Shown here one piece after another: positions 1 to 6,778 of a DNA stretch of 64,000 bases; positions within the stretch are counted from its first letter, which is position 1, and every line of letters begins with the position of its first letter. Made by a program: the position numbers and the translations under genes. The stretch comes from 2-01-FULL-41-14 sp046317875 (GTDB taxonomy: Bacteria; Pseudomonadota; Alphaproteobacteria; UBA7879; UBA5542), in assembly GCA_046317875.1 (NCBI GenBank), contig JBKCVN010000023.1, positions 62,001-126,000 of the forward strand, written 5' to 3'. Below the pieces are notes generated by a model that searched no databases, had not been told where the DNA came from, and saw only the letters and a program-made list of their open reading frames with translations.

Positions 1-184
1 GTATTACCTCTCGTAAAGCCATAAGATGATTGCGGGCCGATACTTCGGGCACAACGCCCCCAAAAGGTTGGTGCGTCTTGATCTGGGATAAAACCACATT
101 GGAAAGAATAGTACCATCTTCCTGAACCACAGCAGCGGCTGTTTCATCACAACTGGTTTCAATTCCTAAAATAGTTAAGGGCAT
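1..184 (-). CDS. tsaD: tRNA N6-adenosine threonylcarbamoyltransferase, N-terminal part (cut by window edge)
   Basis: Reading leftward from an ATG at 182-184, the 61 visible codons begin MPLTILGIETSCDETAAAVV and continue through FGGVVPEVSARNHL. The GIETSCDETA segment and the PEVSARNH segment, which carries the first metal-binding His region, are family hallmarks. TsaD is the catalytic subunit that attaches the threonylcarbamoyl group to A37 of ANN-decoding tRNAs, working with TsaB and TsaE. A tsaE gene lies at the other end of this window (61282-61749). The rest of the gene is outside the window. The 168 bases to the divergent gene at 353 hold no clear promoter that I can defend. Confidence 0.95.
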   Translation of the reverse strand, partial: MPLTILGIETSCDETAAAVVQEDGTILSNVVLSQIKTHQPFGGVVPEVSARNHLMALREVI

Positions 185-352
185 TCTTTAATCCATAGAT
201 TTTTAAGAAAAGGTTTAATCGAAAAACTTTTTCTTTGAATTCAATCTCTATTTACTTTTTTATCCTAGACTTGAGATACAAATCCTATAAGATAGAAGTC
301 ATATCTTATTTATATTAGATTTTCTACTTTTTAACATGGTTAATTCTAACTT

Positions 353-1018
353 ATGACTTTAAAATTTATTTCTTTCATTCTCGCCATTTTTCTCATGCCA
401 CTTTTTGGGTGGACCCTTGATACAACACGTTCCGTTGTCCTAAAAGATGGTAGTCAGGCCATTATTCGCCCCTTAACAGGGGATCCGGAAGACCTTAAGC
501 GATTACAAACTATCCTGAAAGATGCAGACACTTGCAAAACCATGCGTGATGGGACTCTTTGGCCAGATGAATCCATCAAAAACACTTATGCTTTTTATGT
601 TACTAATTGGCAGGTTTTTAATGACTTGCAAAGCCTCGGGTTAAAAAATCCCAGCCTGACTTTTGGGTTTTTGGTTGTCTCTTCCACAGGAAAAATTATG
701 GGGTTTGGGGGCATCCAAAATTCCACACGCAAAGAGCCCTACAAGGAATTGTACTTTGCCTTCTTGCCTCCTTACCGCAACAAGGGACTGGGCAAACAGT
801 TTGGAAAATTTTTAATTACTTTCCATGAATATTTGTACGGAAAACAAATCTTAGAAGCGATTATTTTACCAGATAATATTCCTTCGAAAACACTATTTGG
901 AAAGTTGGGTTTTTTGCCTCGGTTAGATTCTAAAGGGAATCACTTATCCCACAGCTTTCCCAGATGGGGGGGCCGTGTTTACCAGATTTACCGTTATACA
1001 CCCACGACCACAAAATAA
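353..1018 (+). CDS. GNAT-family acetyltransferase-like protein with an N-terminal signal peptide
   Basis: 221 residues. The first 21 (MTLKFISFILAIFLMPLFGW) look like a Sec signal peptide: a short Lys-containing start, a hydrophobic core, then polar sequence. The remainder reads as a GNAT fold. About residues 133-155 form motif A with the acetyl-CoA loop RNKGLG at roughly 142-147, followed by a motif B-like PDNIPSKTLFGKLGF. This is closest to the RimJ/RimL type of N-acetyltransferase. No substrate can be named. GNAT enzymes normally work in the cytosol, so the export signal is unusual. An upstream ATG at 334 runs into a stop after six codons, so 353 is the only start that fits. No good Shine-Dalgarno is visible. 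Confidence 0.75.
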   Translation: MTLKFISFILAIFLMPLFGWTLDTTRSVVLKDGSQAIIRPLTGDPEDLKRLQTILKDADTCKTMRDGTLWPDESIKNTYAFYVTNWQVFNDLQSLGLKNPSLTFGFLVVSSTGKIMGFGGIQNSTRKEPYKELYFAFLPPYRNKGLGKQFGKFLITFHEYLYGKQILEAIILPDNIPSKTLFGKLGFLPRLDSKGNHLSHSFPRWGGRVYQIYRYTPTTTK

Positions 1019-1057
1019 ATCATAGCGTTTCCTTTTATAAAAAATTAGAATAAAAAG

Positions 1058-2404
1058 ATGAAAAACCTATTTCTTATAGTGTGCCTTTTTTGCCTTTCTG
1101 TTGTTTCATCCTATTGTAACTTCGAAAAAGGCACAGTCATTCGGGATGCAGAAATTGAAGAAATCCTGAAAAGCTATATTGAGCCTTTGTTCGAAAAGGC
1201 AAATCTTGATAAAAAAGATTTGAATCTAGTTATTATCATAGATCCAGAAGTCAATGCGGCAGCGACCATTAATACAACCTTAATCGTCAATTCGGGCTTT
1301 TTATTAAAAACCACACGCCTAGAAGAGGTTTTAGGCGTCTTGGCCCATGAAGTGGGTCACCTTGAAGGACGGCATATTATCCGGATGATCGAAGCCATAG
1401 ACCAGGCAAAAAAAGCCTCTATTCTTTCCGTGGCGGTAGGTCTTGCTTTGGGTGTATTAAGCCAACGCCCTGATTTGGGGGCTGCCCTTGCCAGTGGTGG
1501 CAGCATTTCAAGCGTTTATTCTTTCTTAAGTTATAACCGCGGAGAAGAGGCTTCAGCAGACCAAGCTGCCCTTAAATACTTAAATGCTTTGGGATGGCCC
1601 TCGGAAGGACTAGCCAGTTTCTTTGAAAAACTATTGAATCAAGAACTTTTAAGCTCTAGTTTGCAAGATCCTTATGCGCGCTCTCACCCTTTAACTAAGG
1701 ATCGCTTAGAGAGTGTGAAGTCACAACTGAAAAAATTATCTACCCCCCCTCTGCCAAAAAAAATGGTGGAAGGATATGAAACTTTAAAAGCCAAGCTTGA
1801 AGCATTCCTGATGCCTCCGGATATTGTTCTGCAGCATTATAGAGGAACAACCCCTTTACACCGATACGTGCAAGCTATTGCCCATTACCGTCAAGGAAAG
1901 ACCGATACCTCGTTAAAACTGTTACAAGCCTTGGTGAAAGAGTTTCCTAACCATCCCTACTATGTCGAGCTCCAAGGTCAAATTCATTATGAAGCAGGTC
2001 AACTTAATTTAGCCATTAATAACTATCGCAAAGCTTTAAGTTTGAAACCAAAAGAGCCCTTATTTCAGCTAGGCCTAGCCCAAGCGTTAATCGCTCTTAA
2101 TAAAAACCAGGAACTGGTTGAAGCGCAAAATCTTTTGGAACAAGTACAACAAGAAGAACCCAGAAACGTGACAGTATGGCACTTTCTATCCATCGTATAT
2201 GGCAGGCTTAACAAAATGGGGGCGATGGCCCTGGCCCTTGCGGAAAAAGCAGCCCTCCTAGAGAAATGGGATGAGGCCGATGAGCAAGTAAAACGAGCCC
2301 TTCATTATTTAGATAAAAAAGATCCTTTATATGTTCACGCACAAGACTTGCAATTACAAGCAAAACGCGAGAAAAACAAGAATACACAAACTTCTAGGCT
2401 GTAA
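1058..2404 (+). CDS. Exported M48-family metalloprotease with TPR repeats (BepA-like)
   Basis: 448 residues. A signal peptide (about 1-20) is followed by an M48 peptidase domain with the zinc motif HEVGHLEGRH near residue 97 and the downstream third-ligand region EEASADQAALKYL. The C-terminal half (about 270-430) has tetratricopeptide-like repeats, for example NHPYYVELQGQIHYEAGQ and NYRKALSLKPKEP. This order matches BepA/YfgC periplasmic proteases, which act in outer-membrane protein and LPS-transporter quality control. The Cys at position 20 follows SSY, a poor lipobox, so a soluble periplasmic form is more likely than a lipoprotein. It sits 39 bases after the GNAT gene and 9 bases before the DNA glycosylase, so co-transcription is plausible. 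Confidence 0.9.
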   Translation: MKNLFLIVCLFCLSVVSSYCNFEKGTVIRDAEIEEILKSYIEPLFEKANLDKKDLNLVIIIDPEVNAAATINTTLIVNSGFLLKTTRLEEVLGVLAHEVGHLEGRHIIRMIEAIDQAKKASILSVAVGLALGVLSQRPDLGAALASGGSISSVYSFLSYNRGEEASADQAALKYLNALGWPSEGLASFFEKLLNQELLSSSLQDPYARSHPLTKDRLESVKSQLKKLSTPPLPKKMVEGYETLKAKLEAFLMPPDIVLQHYRGTTPLHRYVQAIAHYRQGKTDTSLKLLQALVKEFPNHPYYVELQGQIHYEAGQLNLAINNYRKALSLKPKEPLFQLGLAQALIALNKNQELVEAQNLLEQVQQEEPRNVTVWHFLSIVYGRLNKMGAMALALAEKAALLEKWDEADEQVKRALHYLDKKDPLYVHAQDLQLQAKREKNKNTQTSRL

Positions 2405-2413
2405 AGGTTTATA

Positions 2414-3130
2414 ATGAATTACAATCCGTTTTTGCGACACATGGGGTTAAATGAAGTTTTCTCATCTACTCCGCTGGACCGCACCCAATCTAAAACCACA
2501 GAAATAAAACCTGCTTTGAATAAAAAAATGCCTTCACCTATCTCGGCAAACAACTTAAGTCATATCCAGTCCTTAGAAGACTTAAGAAAAAGTATTGAAA
2601 ATTTTGAAGGCTGTCCCCTTAAAAGAACAGCTTTAAATTTAGTCTTTTCCGATGGAAATCCAAACGCTCAAATCATGCTTATTGGTGAAGCTCCTGGGGC
2701 AGATGAAGATCGTCAGGGCAAGCCTTTTGTTGGGATGAGTGGTCAACTTTTGACTAGAGCTTTCCAGTCAGCAGGATTTGAAAGAGAAAAAGACTTATAT
2801 ATTTCCAATAGCATTTTTTGGCGGCCCCCTGGCAATCGTCAACCAACTTCTCAAGAGCTTGACGCATGTTGGCCTTTCACCCAACGCCATATTGAACTTA
2901 TCAACCCTAAGGTTTTAATCTTGGTAGGCAATACTGCTGTCAAAAGTGTTCTTAAAACCACCGAGGGTATTACAAAAATTCGGGGGCAGTGGATAGAGTA
3001 CAATTCCCCCGGGCTTCCGGCGCCCATCTCGGCTATGGCTATTTATCATCCCGCCTACCTTCTGCGCAGCCCAGGTCGTAAAAAGGAATTTTGGTTAGAT
3101 CTATTAAAAATATCAGAACGCCTTAAATAA
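2414..3130 (+). CDS. Family 4-type uracil-DNA glycosylase
   Basis: 238 residues. After a variable 70-residue N-terminus, the core shows GEAPGADEDRQGKPFVG (active-site motif 1), WRPPGNRQPT and a C-terminal AIYHPAYLLRSPGRKKEFW (motif 2 with the catalytic-loop His). The enzyme excises uracil from DNA to start base excision repair. Classical family 4 enzymes bind a 4Fe-4S cluster through four Cys. Here only two matching positions are Cys (GCPLKRT and DACWPF); the other two appear as Phe and Trp (NFEGC and FWRPP). I recall the same WRPP form in other alphaproteobacteria, so this is probably a lineage variant rather than decay. A strong terminator follows the stop codon. Confidence 0.9.
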   Translation: MNYNPFLRHMGLNEVFSSTPLDRTQSKTTEIKPALNKKMPSPISANNLSHIQSLEDLRKSIENFEGCPLKRTALNLVFSDGNPNAQIMLIGEAPGADEDRQGKPFVGMSGQLLTRAFQSAGFEREKDLYISNSIFWRPPGNRQPTSQELDACWPFTQRHIELINPKVLILVGNTAVKSVLKTTEGITKIRGQWIEYNSPGLPAPISAMAIYHPAYLLRSPGRKKEFWLDLLKISERLK

Positions 3131-3164
3131 AGAAGGCAGGAAATCTTTCCCGCCTTCTTTAAAA
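3129..3164 (+). terminator. Rho-independent terminator after the uracil-DNA glycosylase gene
   Basis: A hairpin starts in the stop codon. Arms AAAGAAGGC (3129-3137) and GCCTTCTTT (3152-3160) are perfectly complementary, and an inner GGAA/TTCC extends the stem after one mismatch. The 3' side runs into CTTTAAAA. It lies between convergent genes and is nearly symmetric, so it may stop transcription from both sides. Confidence 0.8.
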
Positions 3165-3177
3165 CCCCAGAATATTC

Positions 3178-3417
3178 TTAGTCTTTAAAGCGATGCCTTA
3201 CTTCTTTATAGGCTCGTTCTGCTTCCGCACGGGTATACCCATATTTTTCTTGAAGAACACCATAGAGCTGTTCTAGCTTACCTTGAATTTTTTCCAAATC
3301 ATCGTCGGTTAAGCGCCCCCATACCTCAGGAAATTTCCCTTTGACTTTATGCCAGTTCTCTTGGCTATAGTCCTTAGCCTCCTCGGTGGAGATCGTCGCT
3401 TCATGTTTTATTTTTGA
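3178..3417 (-). pseudogene. CsbD-like domain lacking a start codon, out of frame with the upstream exported protein
   Basis: The frame opens after a TGA at 3418-3420 and runs 79 codons to a TAA at 3178-3180. From about residue 21 it reads NWHKVKGKFPEVWGRLTDDD and then LQEKYGYTRAEAERAYKEV, a clear CsbD-family (stress-associated, small helical) domain. No ATG, GTG or TTG precedes the domain in this frame. One extra A in the A5 run (T5 at 3411-3415 on the + strand), or a -1 slip just before the upstream TAA, would join it directly to the upstream gene. It is therefore either a broken gene, a sequencing error, or a recoded product. The function of CsbD proteins is poorly defined. Confidence 0.75.
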
Positions 3418-3689
3418 TCAACTTTATCAGCTTTATCCTGACCTTTATGGACTTTTTGTCGCAAGTAATGGGCACCATCACCAACTTTTTGAATCCCTGC
3501 TTTAGCCTTCTCTTTTATATTTATCCCTGTTTTCTTTAAACCTTCCGAAGTTTTTTTACCAGCGATCCTAAAATCTTCTGACGCTGACGCTGTTTGACCG
3601 TATAGGGAGTTATTAGGGGACGCATTTAGATCCTCATTCATCACCAGAACCAAACCCAAAAACGTAAAATATAGTGAATACTTTAACAT
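3408..3689 (-). CDS. Small exported Lys-rich protein; N-terminal half of a CsbD-like protein
   Basis: 93 residues from ATG 3687-3689, chosen because GGAG sits 5 bases upstream. The longer frame would begin 25 codons earlier at a TTG with no ribosome binding site. Residues 1-24 (MLKYSLYFTFLGLVLVMNED) form a signal peptide. The rest is Lys- and Gly-rich and predicted helical (GKKTSEGLKKTGINIKEKAK, HKGQDKADKVDQK). It ends at TAA directly after the A5 run that separates it from the CsbD-like frame. The likely ancestral product is a secreted or periplasmic protein of about 170 residues. Alone, the visible part matches no family I recognise. Confidence 0.6.
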   Translation of the reverse strand: MLKYSLYFTFLGLVLVMNEDLNASPNNSLYGQTASASEDFRIAGKKTSEGLKKTGINIKEKAKAGIQKVGDGAHYLRQKVHKGQDKADKVDQK

Positions 3690-3878
3690 GGCTTCTCCTT
3701 TGGTTAGTACAGAATAAGACATATTTGTCAGATCACTACTACTCCTTTTAGACAAAGGGGTCAACCTATTATCCTTTTTCCTCTAACTCTTTTGTTTTTC
3801 CTTGAGATTGCTATTATTCCGAATAGTCAGTAGTATGAACCTAGCATCATTTATACCAACTAAATTAAGGAATAATTA

Positions 3879-4802
3879 ATGGGATCTCGTTCTCTTCCAA
3901 ACATTATAAATTTTTATGAATCGGAAAACAGCACCATCCTGGATCGCCTAAAAGACATTTTTAATCATGGCGCCTTAAAAGGAAGCGGGAAAATAATCAT
4001 TTCCGCAGTTGATCAAGGATTTGAACATGGACCTACCCGTAGCTTCGGCATGAACCTTCAAGCCTTCGACCCCCATTATCATTATGAATTAGCCATAGAG
4101 GCAGGGCTTTCCGCTTTTGCGGCTCCTTTGGGTCTTTTGGAAGCTGGCTCCTCTACTTTCAAACGTAAAATTCCCACCATATTAAAAATGAATAGTGGCA
4201 ATAGCCTCGTAGGTCTTGAGCATCCAGACCAAGCGTTAACAGCCTCGGTGGCAGATGCCTTACGCTTAGGCTGTCATGGGATAGGTCTCACTTTCTATCC
4301 GGGCTCGAATTACTCGTATTCTATGATAGAAAAAATTCAACAAGTGTCTCAGGAGGCCCGAAAAGCAGGTTTATTTGTGGTGATATGGTCTTATCCTCGG
4401 GGCAACATGTCAAAAGAGGGTGAAACAGCCTTGGATGTGGTCAGTTATGGAGCTCACATGGCCTGTCTTTTAGGGGCCCACATTGTAAAAGTAAAAATCC
4501 CCAGTGCCCATCTTGAGAAAAAGGTGGACAAAGAAACCATTGAACGGAATGGAATTCCTATTGAAAACTTATCAGACCGTATCCGTTATGTGGTGCGCAG
4601 CTGTTTTAATGGTCGAAGAATTGTGATCTTTTCTGGCGGCGATACAAAAGGAGAATCTGATCTATTAAGAGAGGTTGAGGGTATTAACCAAGGAGGAGGC
4701 TTTGGATCTATTGTGGGGCGTAATTTTTTCCAGCGCCCTCGACAGGAATCCCTGAGTTTGATAGAGAAGATAGTTGAGATTTATAAAAAGGATGAAGAAT
4801 GA
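3879..4802 (+). CDS. Fructose-bisphosphate aldolase class I, DhnA/FbaB (archaeal) type
   Basis: 307 residues. The sequence shows ISAVDQGFEHGP near the N-terminus, the Schiff-base lysine region AHIVKVKIPSA (around residue 204) and the phosphate-binding FSGGDTKGE and GGGFGSIVGRNFFQRP. The enzyme cleaves or forms fructose-1,6-bisphosphate through a covalent imine, and this subtype serves glycolysis or gluconeogenesis. An AAGGA sits 8 bases before the ATG. The last codons overlap the efp start as ATGA (4799-4802), which suggests translational coupling with efp and the downstream phosphatase. Confidence 0.9.
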   Translation: MGSRSLPNIINFYESENSTILDRLKDIFNHGALKGSGKIIISAVDQGFEHGPTRSFGMNLQAFDPHYHYELAIEAGLSAFAAPLGLLEAGSSTFKRKIPTILKMNSGNSLVGLEHPDQALTASVADALRLGCHGIGLTFYPGSNYSYSMIEKIQQVSQEARKAGLFVVIWSYPRGNMSKEGETALDVVSYGAHMACLLGAHIVKVKIPSAHLEKKVDKETIERNGIPIENLSDRIRYVVRSCFNGRRIVIFSGGDTKGESDLLREVEGINQGGGFGSIVGRNFFQRPRQESLSLIEKIVEIYKKDEE

Positions 4803-5362
4803 AAATTTCAGGCAACGAAATTAAACCAGGAAACGTAATCGAACACGAGGGTCGCCTATGGTTAGCCGTAAAGACCATGCACACGAAGCCAGGGAAAGGT
4901 GGCGCATACCTACAAGTGGAATTAAAGGATGTTCGTAATGGGACCAAACTGAATGAACGCTTTCGGTCTAGCGAAACCGTAGAACGGGTCACTCTTGAAG
5001 AAAGAGAATATCAATTTCTATTTGCAGAAGGTGATCAGTTCAATTTCATGGATATGGAAACCTACGACCAAGTTTCCCTAGAAAAAGATTTTATTGGAGA
5101 GGGTCATGATTTCCTAAAAGAAGGCATGATGGTGAAACTCGCTATTCATGACAATCAGCCCATCAGTCTTCATCTGCCCGAAACATTAATCATGGAAGTT
5201 ACCGAAGCGGACCCTGTCATCAAAGGACAAACGGCTTCTTCTTCCTATAAACCTGCCGTACTAGAAAATGGACGACGTATTTTGGTGCCCCCCCATATAG
5301 AAGCTGGAACTAAAATTGTAGTTAACACAGCCGATGGCACTTACGCAGAAAAAGCAAAATAA
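4799..5362 (+). CDS. efp: Translation elongation factor P
   Basis: 187 residues, the usual EF-P length, with three beta-barrel domains. The loop TKPGKGGAYLQVELKD places Lys33 at the position that is modified or acts unmodified in E. coli (Lys34). The C-terminal domain ends in the typical EAGTKIVVNTADGTYAEKAK. EF-P enters stalled ribosomes at the E site and promotes peptide bond formation on polyproline stretches. The start overlaps the aldolase stop (ATGA), and its TAA overlaps the next ATG (TAATG), so the three genes look like one operon. No epmA or epmB homologue is present nearby, so the modification status cannot be told. Confidence 0.97.
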   Translation: MKISGNEIKPGNVIEHEGRLWLAVKTMHTKPGKGGAYLQVELKDVRNGTKLNERFRSSETVERVTLEEREYQFLFAEGDQFNFMDMETYDQVSLEKDFIGEGHDFLKEGMMVKLAIHDNQPISLHLPETLIMEVTEADPVIKGQTASSSYKPAVLENGRRILVPPHIEAGTKIVVNTADGTYAEKAK

Positions 5363-6168
5363 TGTACCGCAGCCGCACCCTTACAAATTCAGCCATTCTG
5401 AATGTTATGATCGAAGCCGCCGAAAGTGCGGGACGCAGTCTGATTCGCGATTTTAATGAAGTTGAAAAACTTCAAATTGCTAAAAAAGGCCCCGCTGACT
5501 TTGTGTCCATGGCCGACAAACGGGCAGAAAAAAATATTTACGAGGTCTTAAAAAAAGCCAGGCCTGATTATTGCTTTTTGATGGAAGAAAAAGGCATCGA
5601 AGAGAACTCGGATAAAGACAATCAATGGATTGTGGATCCTTTAGACGGTACAACCAACTTTCTGCATGGATTACCAGGATTTTGTGTCACCATTGCTCAC
5701 GCAGAAAAGGCTATCATTAAGCACGCTGTGACCTATGATCCCCTTCGTGGCGATTTATTTTGGGCAGAAAAAGCCAAAGGGGCTTTTTTAAATGGAGATC
5801 CCTTACGTGTATCTCATCGAGGATCCGTCACAGAATCTTTAGTGATTACGGATCATCATGACCCTCTTAAAGTTCATAAAGATTTTTTCCAAAACGCCTG
5901 GAGCGCCTTAAGAGATAAAACAGCCGTTGTTCGATGCTTGGGATCTGCCGCTCTTTCTTTGGCTTATACCGCTGCGGGAAAAGCAGAGGCCTATTTTATG
6001 AAGGATCTAAAACCCTGGGATGTGGCAGCTGGGGTCTTATTGGTACGAGAAGCCGGCGGCATGGTATCAGAAATAGATGGAGGAGATGCGCCAGAAAAAG
6101 GTTCATCTATTCTAGCCTCCAACCCTTATATTTACGATCAGTTGAAAAAGCTTATATCTTCCGTTTGA
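5362..6168 (+). CDS. suhB: Inositol-1-monophosphatase family protein (SuhB-like)
   Basis: 268 residues. All family metal sites are visible: the FLMEEKG glutamates around residue 74, DPLDGTTN starting at residue 92, and KPWDVAAG at about 217-222. Members are Mg-dependent, Li-sensitive phosphatases acting on inositol monophosphate and related sugar phosphates; SuhB also joins rRNA antitermination complexes in E. coli. The ATG overlaps the efp stop by one base. SuhB beside efp is common in alphaproteobacteria. The exact substrate cannot be fixed from sequence. Confidence 0.93.
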   Translation: MYRSRTLTNSAILNVMIEAAESAGRSLIRDFNEVEKLQIAKKGPADFVSMADKRAEKNIYEVLKKARPDYCFLMEEKGIEENSDKDNQWIVDPLDGTTNFLHGLPGFCVTIAHAEKAIIKHAVTYDPLRGDLFWAEKAKGAFLNGDPLRVSHRGSVTESLVITDHHDPLKVHKDFFQNAWSALRDKTAVVRCLGSAALSLAYTAAGKAEAYFMKDLKPWDVAAGVLLVREAGGMVSEIDGGDAPEKGSSILASNPYIYDQLKKLISSV

Positions 6169-6186
6169 TAAACACATTAGTTTTCC

Positions 6187-6216
6187 TTGAAGCTATTTGC
6201 ATAATATGTGTATATT
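6187..6216 (+). promoter_or_regulatory. Candidate sigma-70 type promoter for the DUF3576 gene and leuS
   Basis: TTGAAG (6187-6192), an 18-base spacer and TATATT (6211-6216) lie about 30 bases before the DUF3576 start at 6245, in an otherwise empty AT-rich 76-base gap. The match is reasonable but AT-rich sequence yields such hits by chance. Confidence 0.4.
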
Positions 6217-6244
6217 TTTTTCAAGAAAAAAACAGGAGCACAAC

Positions 6245-6778
6245 ATGTTAATGAAACATTTTTTAGTAATTTTAATCAGTGCTTTTTTGTTCAGCGGAAA
6301 CAGTTTTCCCTATAAAAAGCCCGTTCTAGGAAAAGGAAACAAAAGCTCGCGAGAACGACGGGAAGATAAGACCCGCGGCAACTTGTTGAATGAACCTCTA
6401 TTTACCACGTCGTCCTCTAATAAAAGAAACGAAACTTCGGGTATTGGAGTCAATACATACTTATGGAAGGCTTCTCTGGAAACTTTATCTTTTTTACCCA
6501 AAAAAACGGTAGATCCATTTGGTGGTAATATTATAACCGAGTGGTATTCTTTTCCTGAAGTCCACAATGAACGACTTAAAATAGAAGTAATTATTATAGG
6601 AAGAACCCTTAGTTCAGAGGGAGTAAAGGTCAGCATCTTTCGAGAAAAAAAGACGTCAAAAGGTGAGTGGATAACCGCTGCCGTTGATTCTGATACTCTA
6701 TTAAAATTTGAAGAGACCCTTCTTTCTCGAGCCCGAGAAATTAAGGTAGCAGAGGAAAAAAATAAAAGCTATGTCTAG
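6245..6778 (+). CDS. DUF3576 family exported protein
   Basis: 177 residues from ATG 6245, preceded by AGGAG with 6-base spacing; a longer frame from 6197 lacks such a site. The N-terminus MLMKHFLVILISAFLFSGNS is a signal peptide without a lipobox Cys, whereas many family members are lipoproteins. The core GIGVNTYLWKASLETLSFLP, DPFGGNIITEWYS and a later VSIFREKK are DUF3576 signatures. Function is unknown. In alphaproteobacteria this family typically precedes leuS, and the same order holds here with an 8-base overlap. This suggests co-translation rather than a role in aminoacylation. Confidence 0.85.
   Translation: MLMKHFLVILISAFLFSGNSFPYKKPVLGKGNKSSRERREDKTRGNLLNEPLFTTSSSNKRNETSGIGVNTYLWKASLETLSFLPKKTVDPFGGNIITEWYSFPEVHNERLKIEVIIIGRTLSSEGVKVSIFREKKTSKGEWITAAVDSDTLLKFEETLLSRAREIKVAEEKNKSYV

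Noticed and set aside
3310..3404. Short leftward frame from ATG 3402-3404 inside the CsbD-like region
   Set aside because: It gives only about 31 basic residues in a third frame and ends quickly; the CsbD frame is the conserved one.
4708..4992. 94-codon leftward frame over the aldolase-efp junction
   Set aside because: Antisense to two certain genes with conserved motifs and no coding character of its own.
5934..6251. 105-codon + frame at the end of the suhB-like gene
   Set aside because: Out-of-frame shadow of the phosphatase; it also covers the better-supported start of the DUF3576 gene at 6245.
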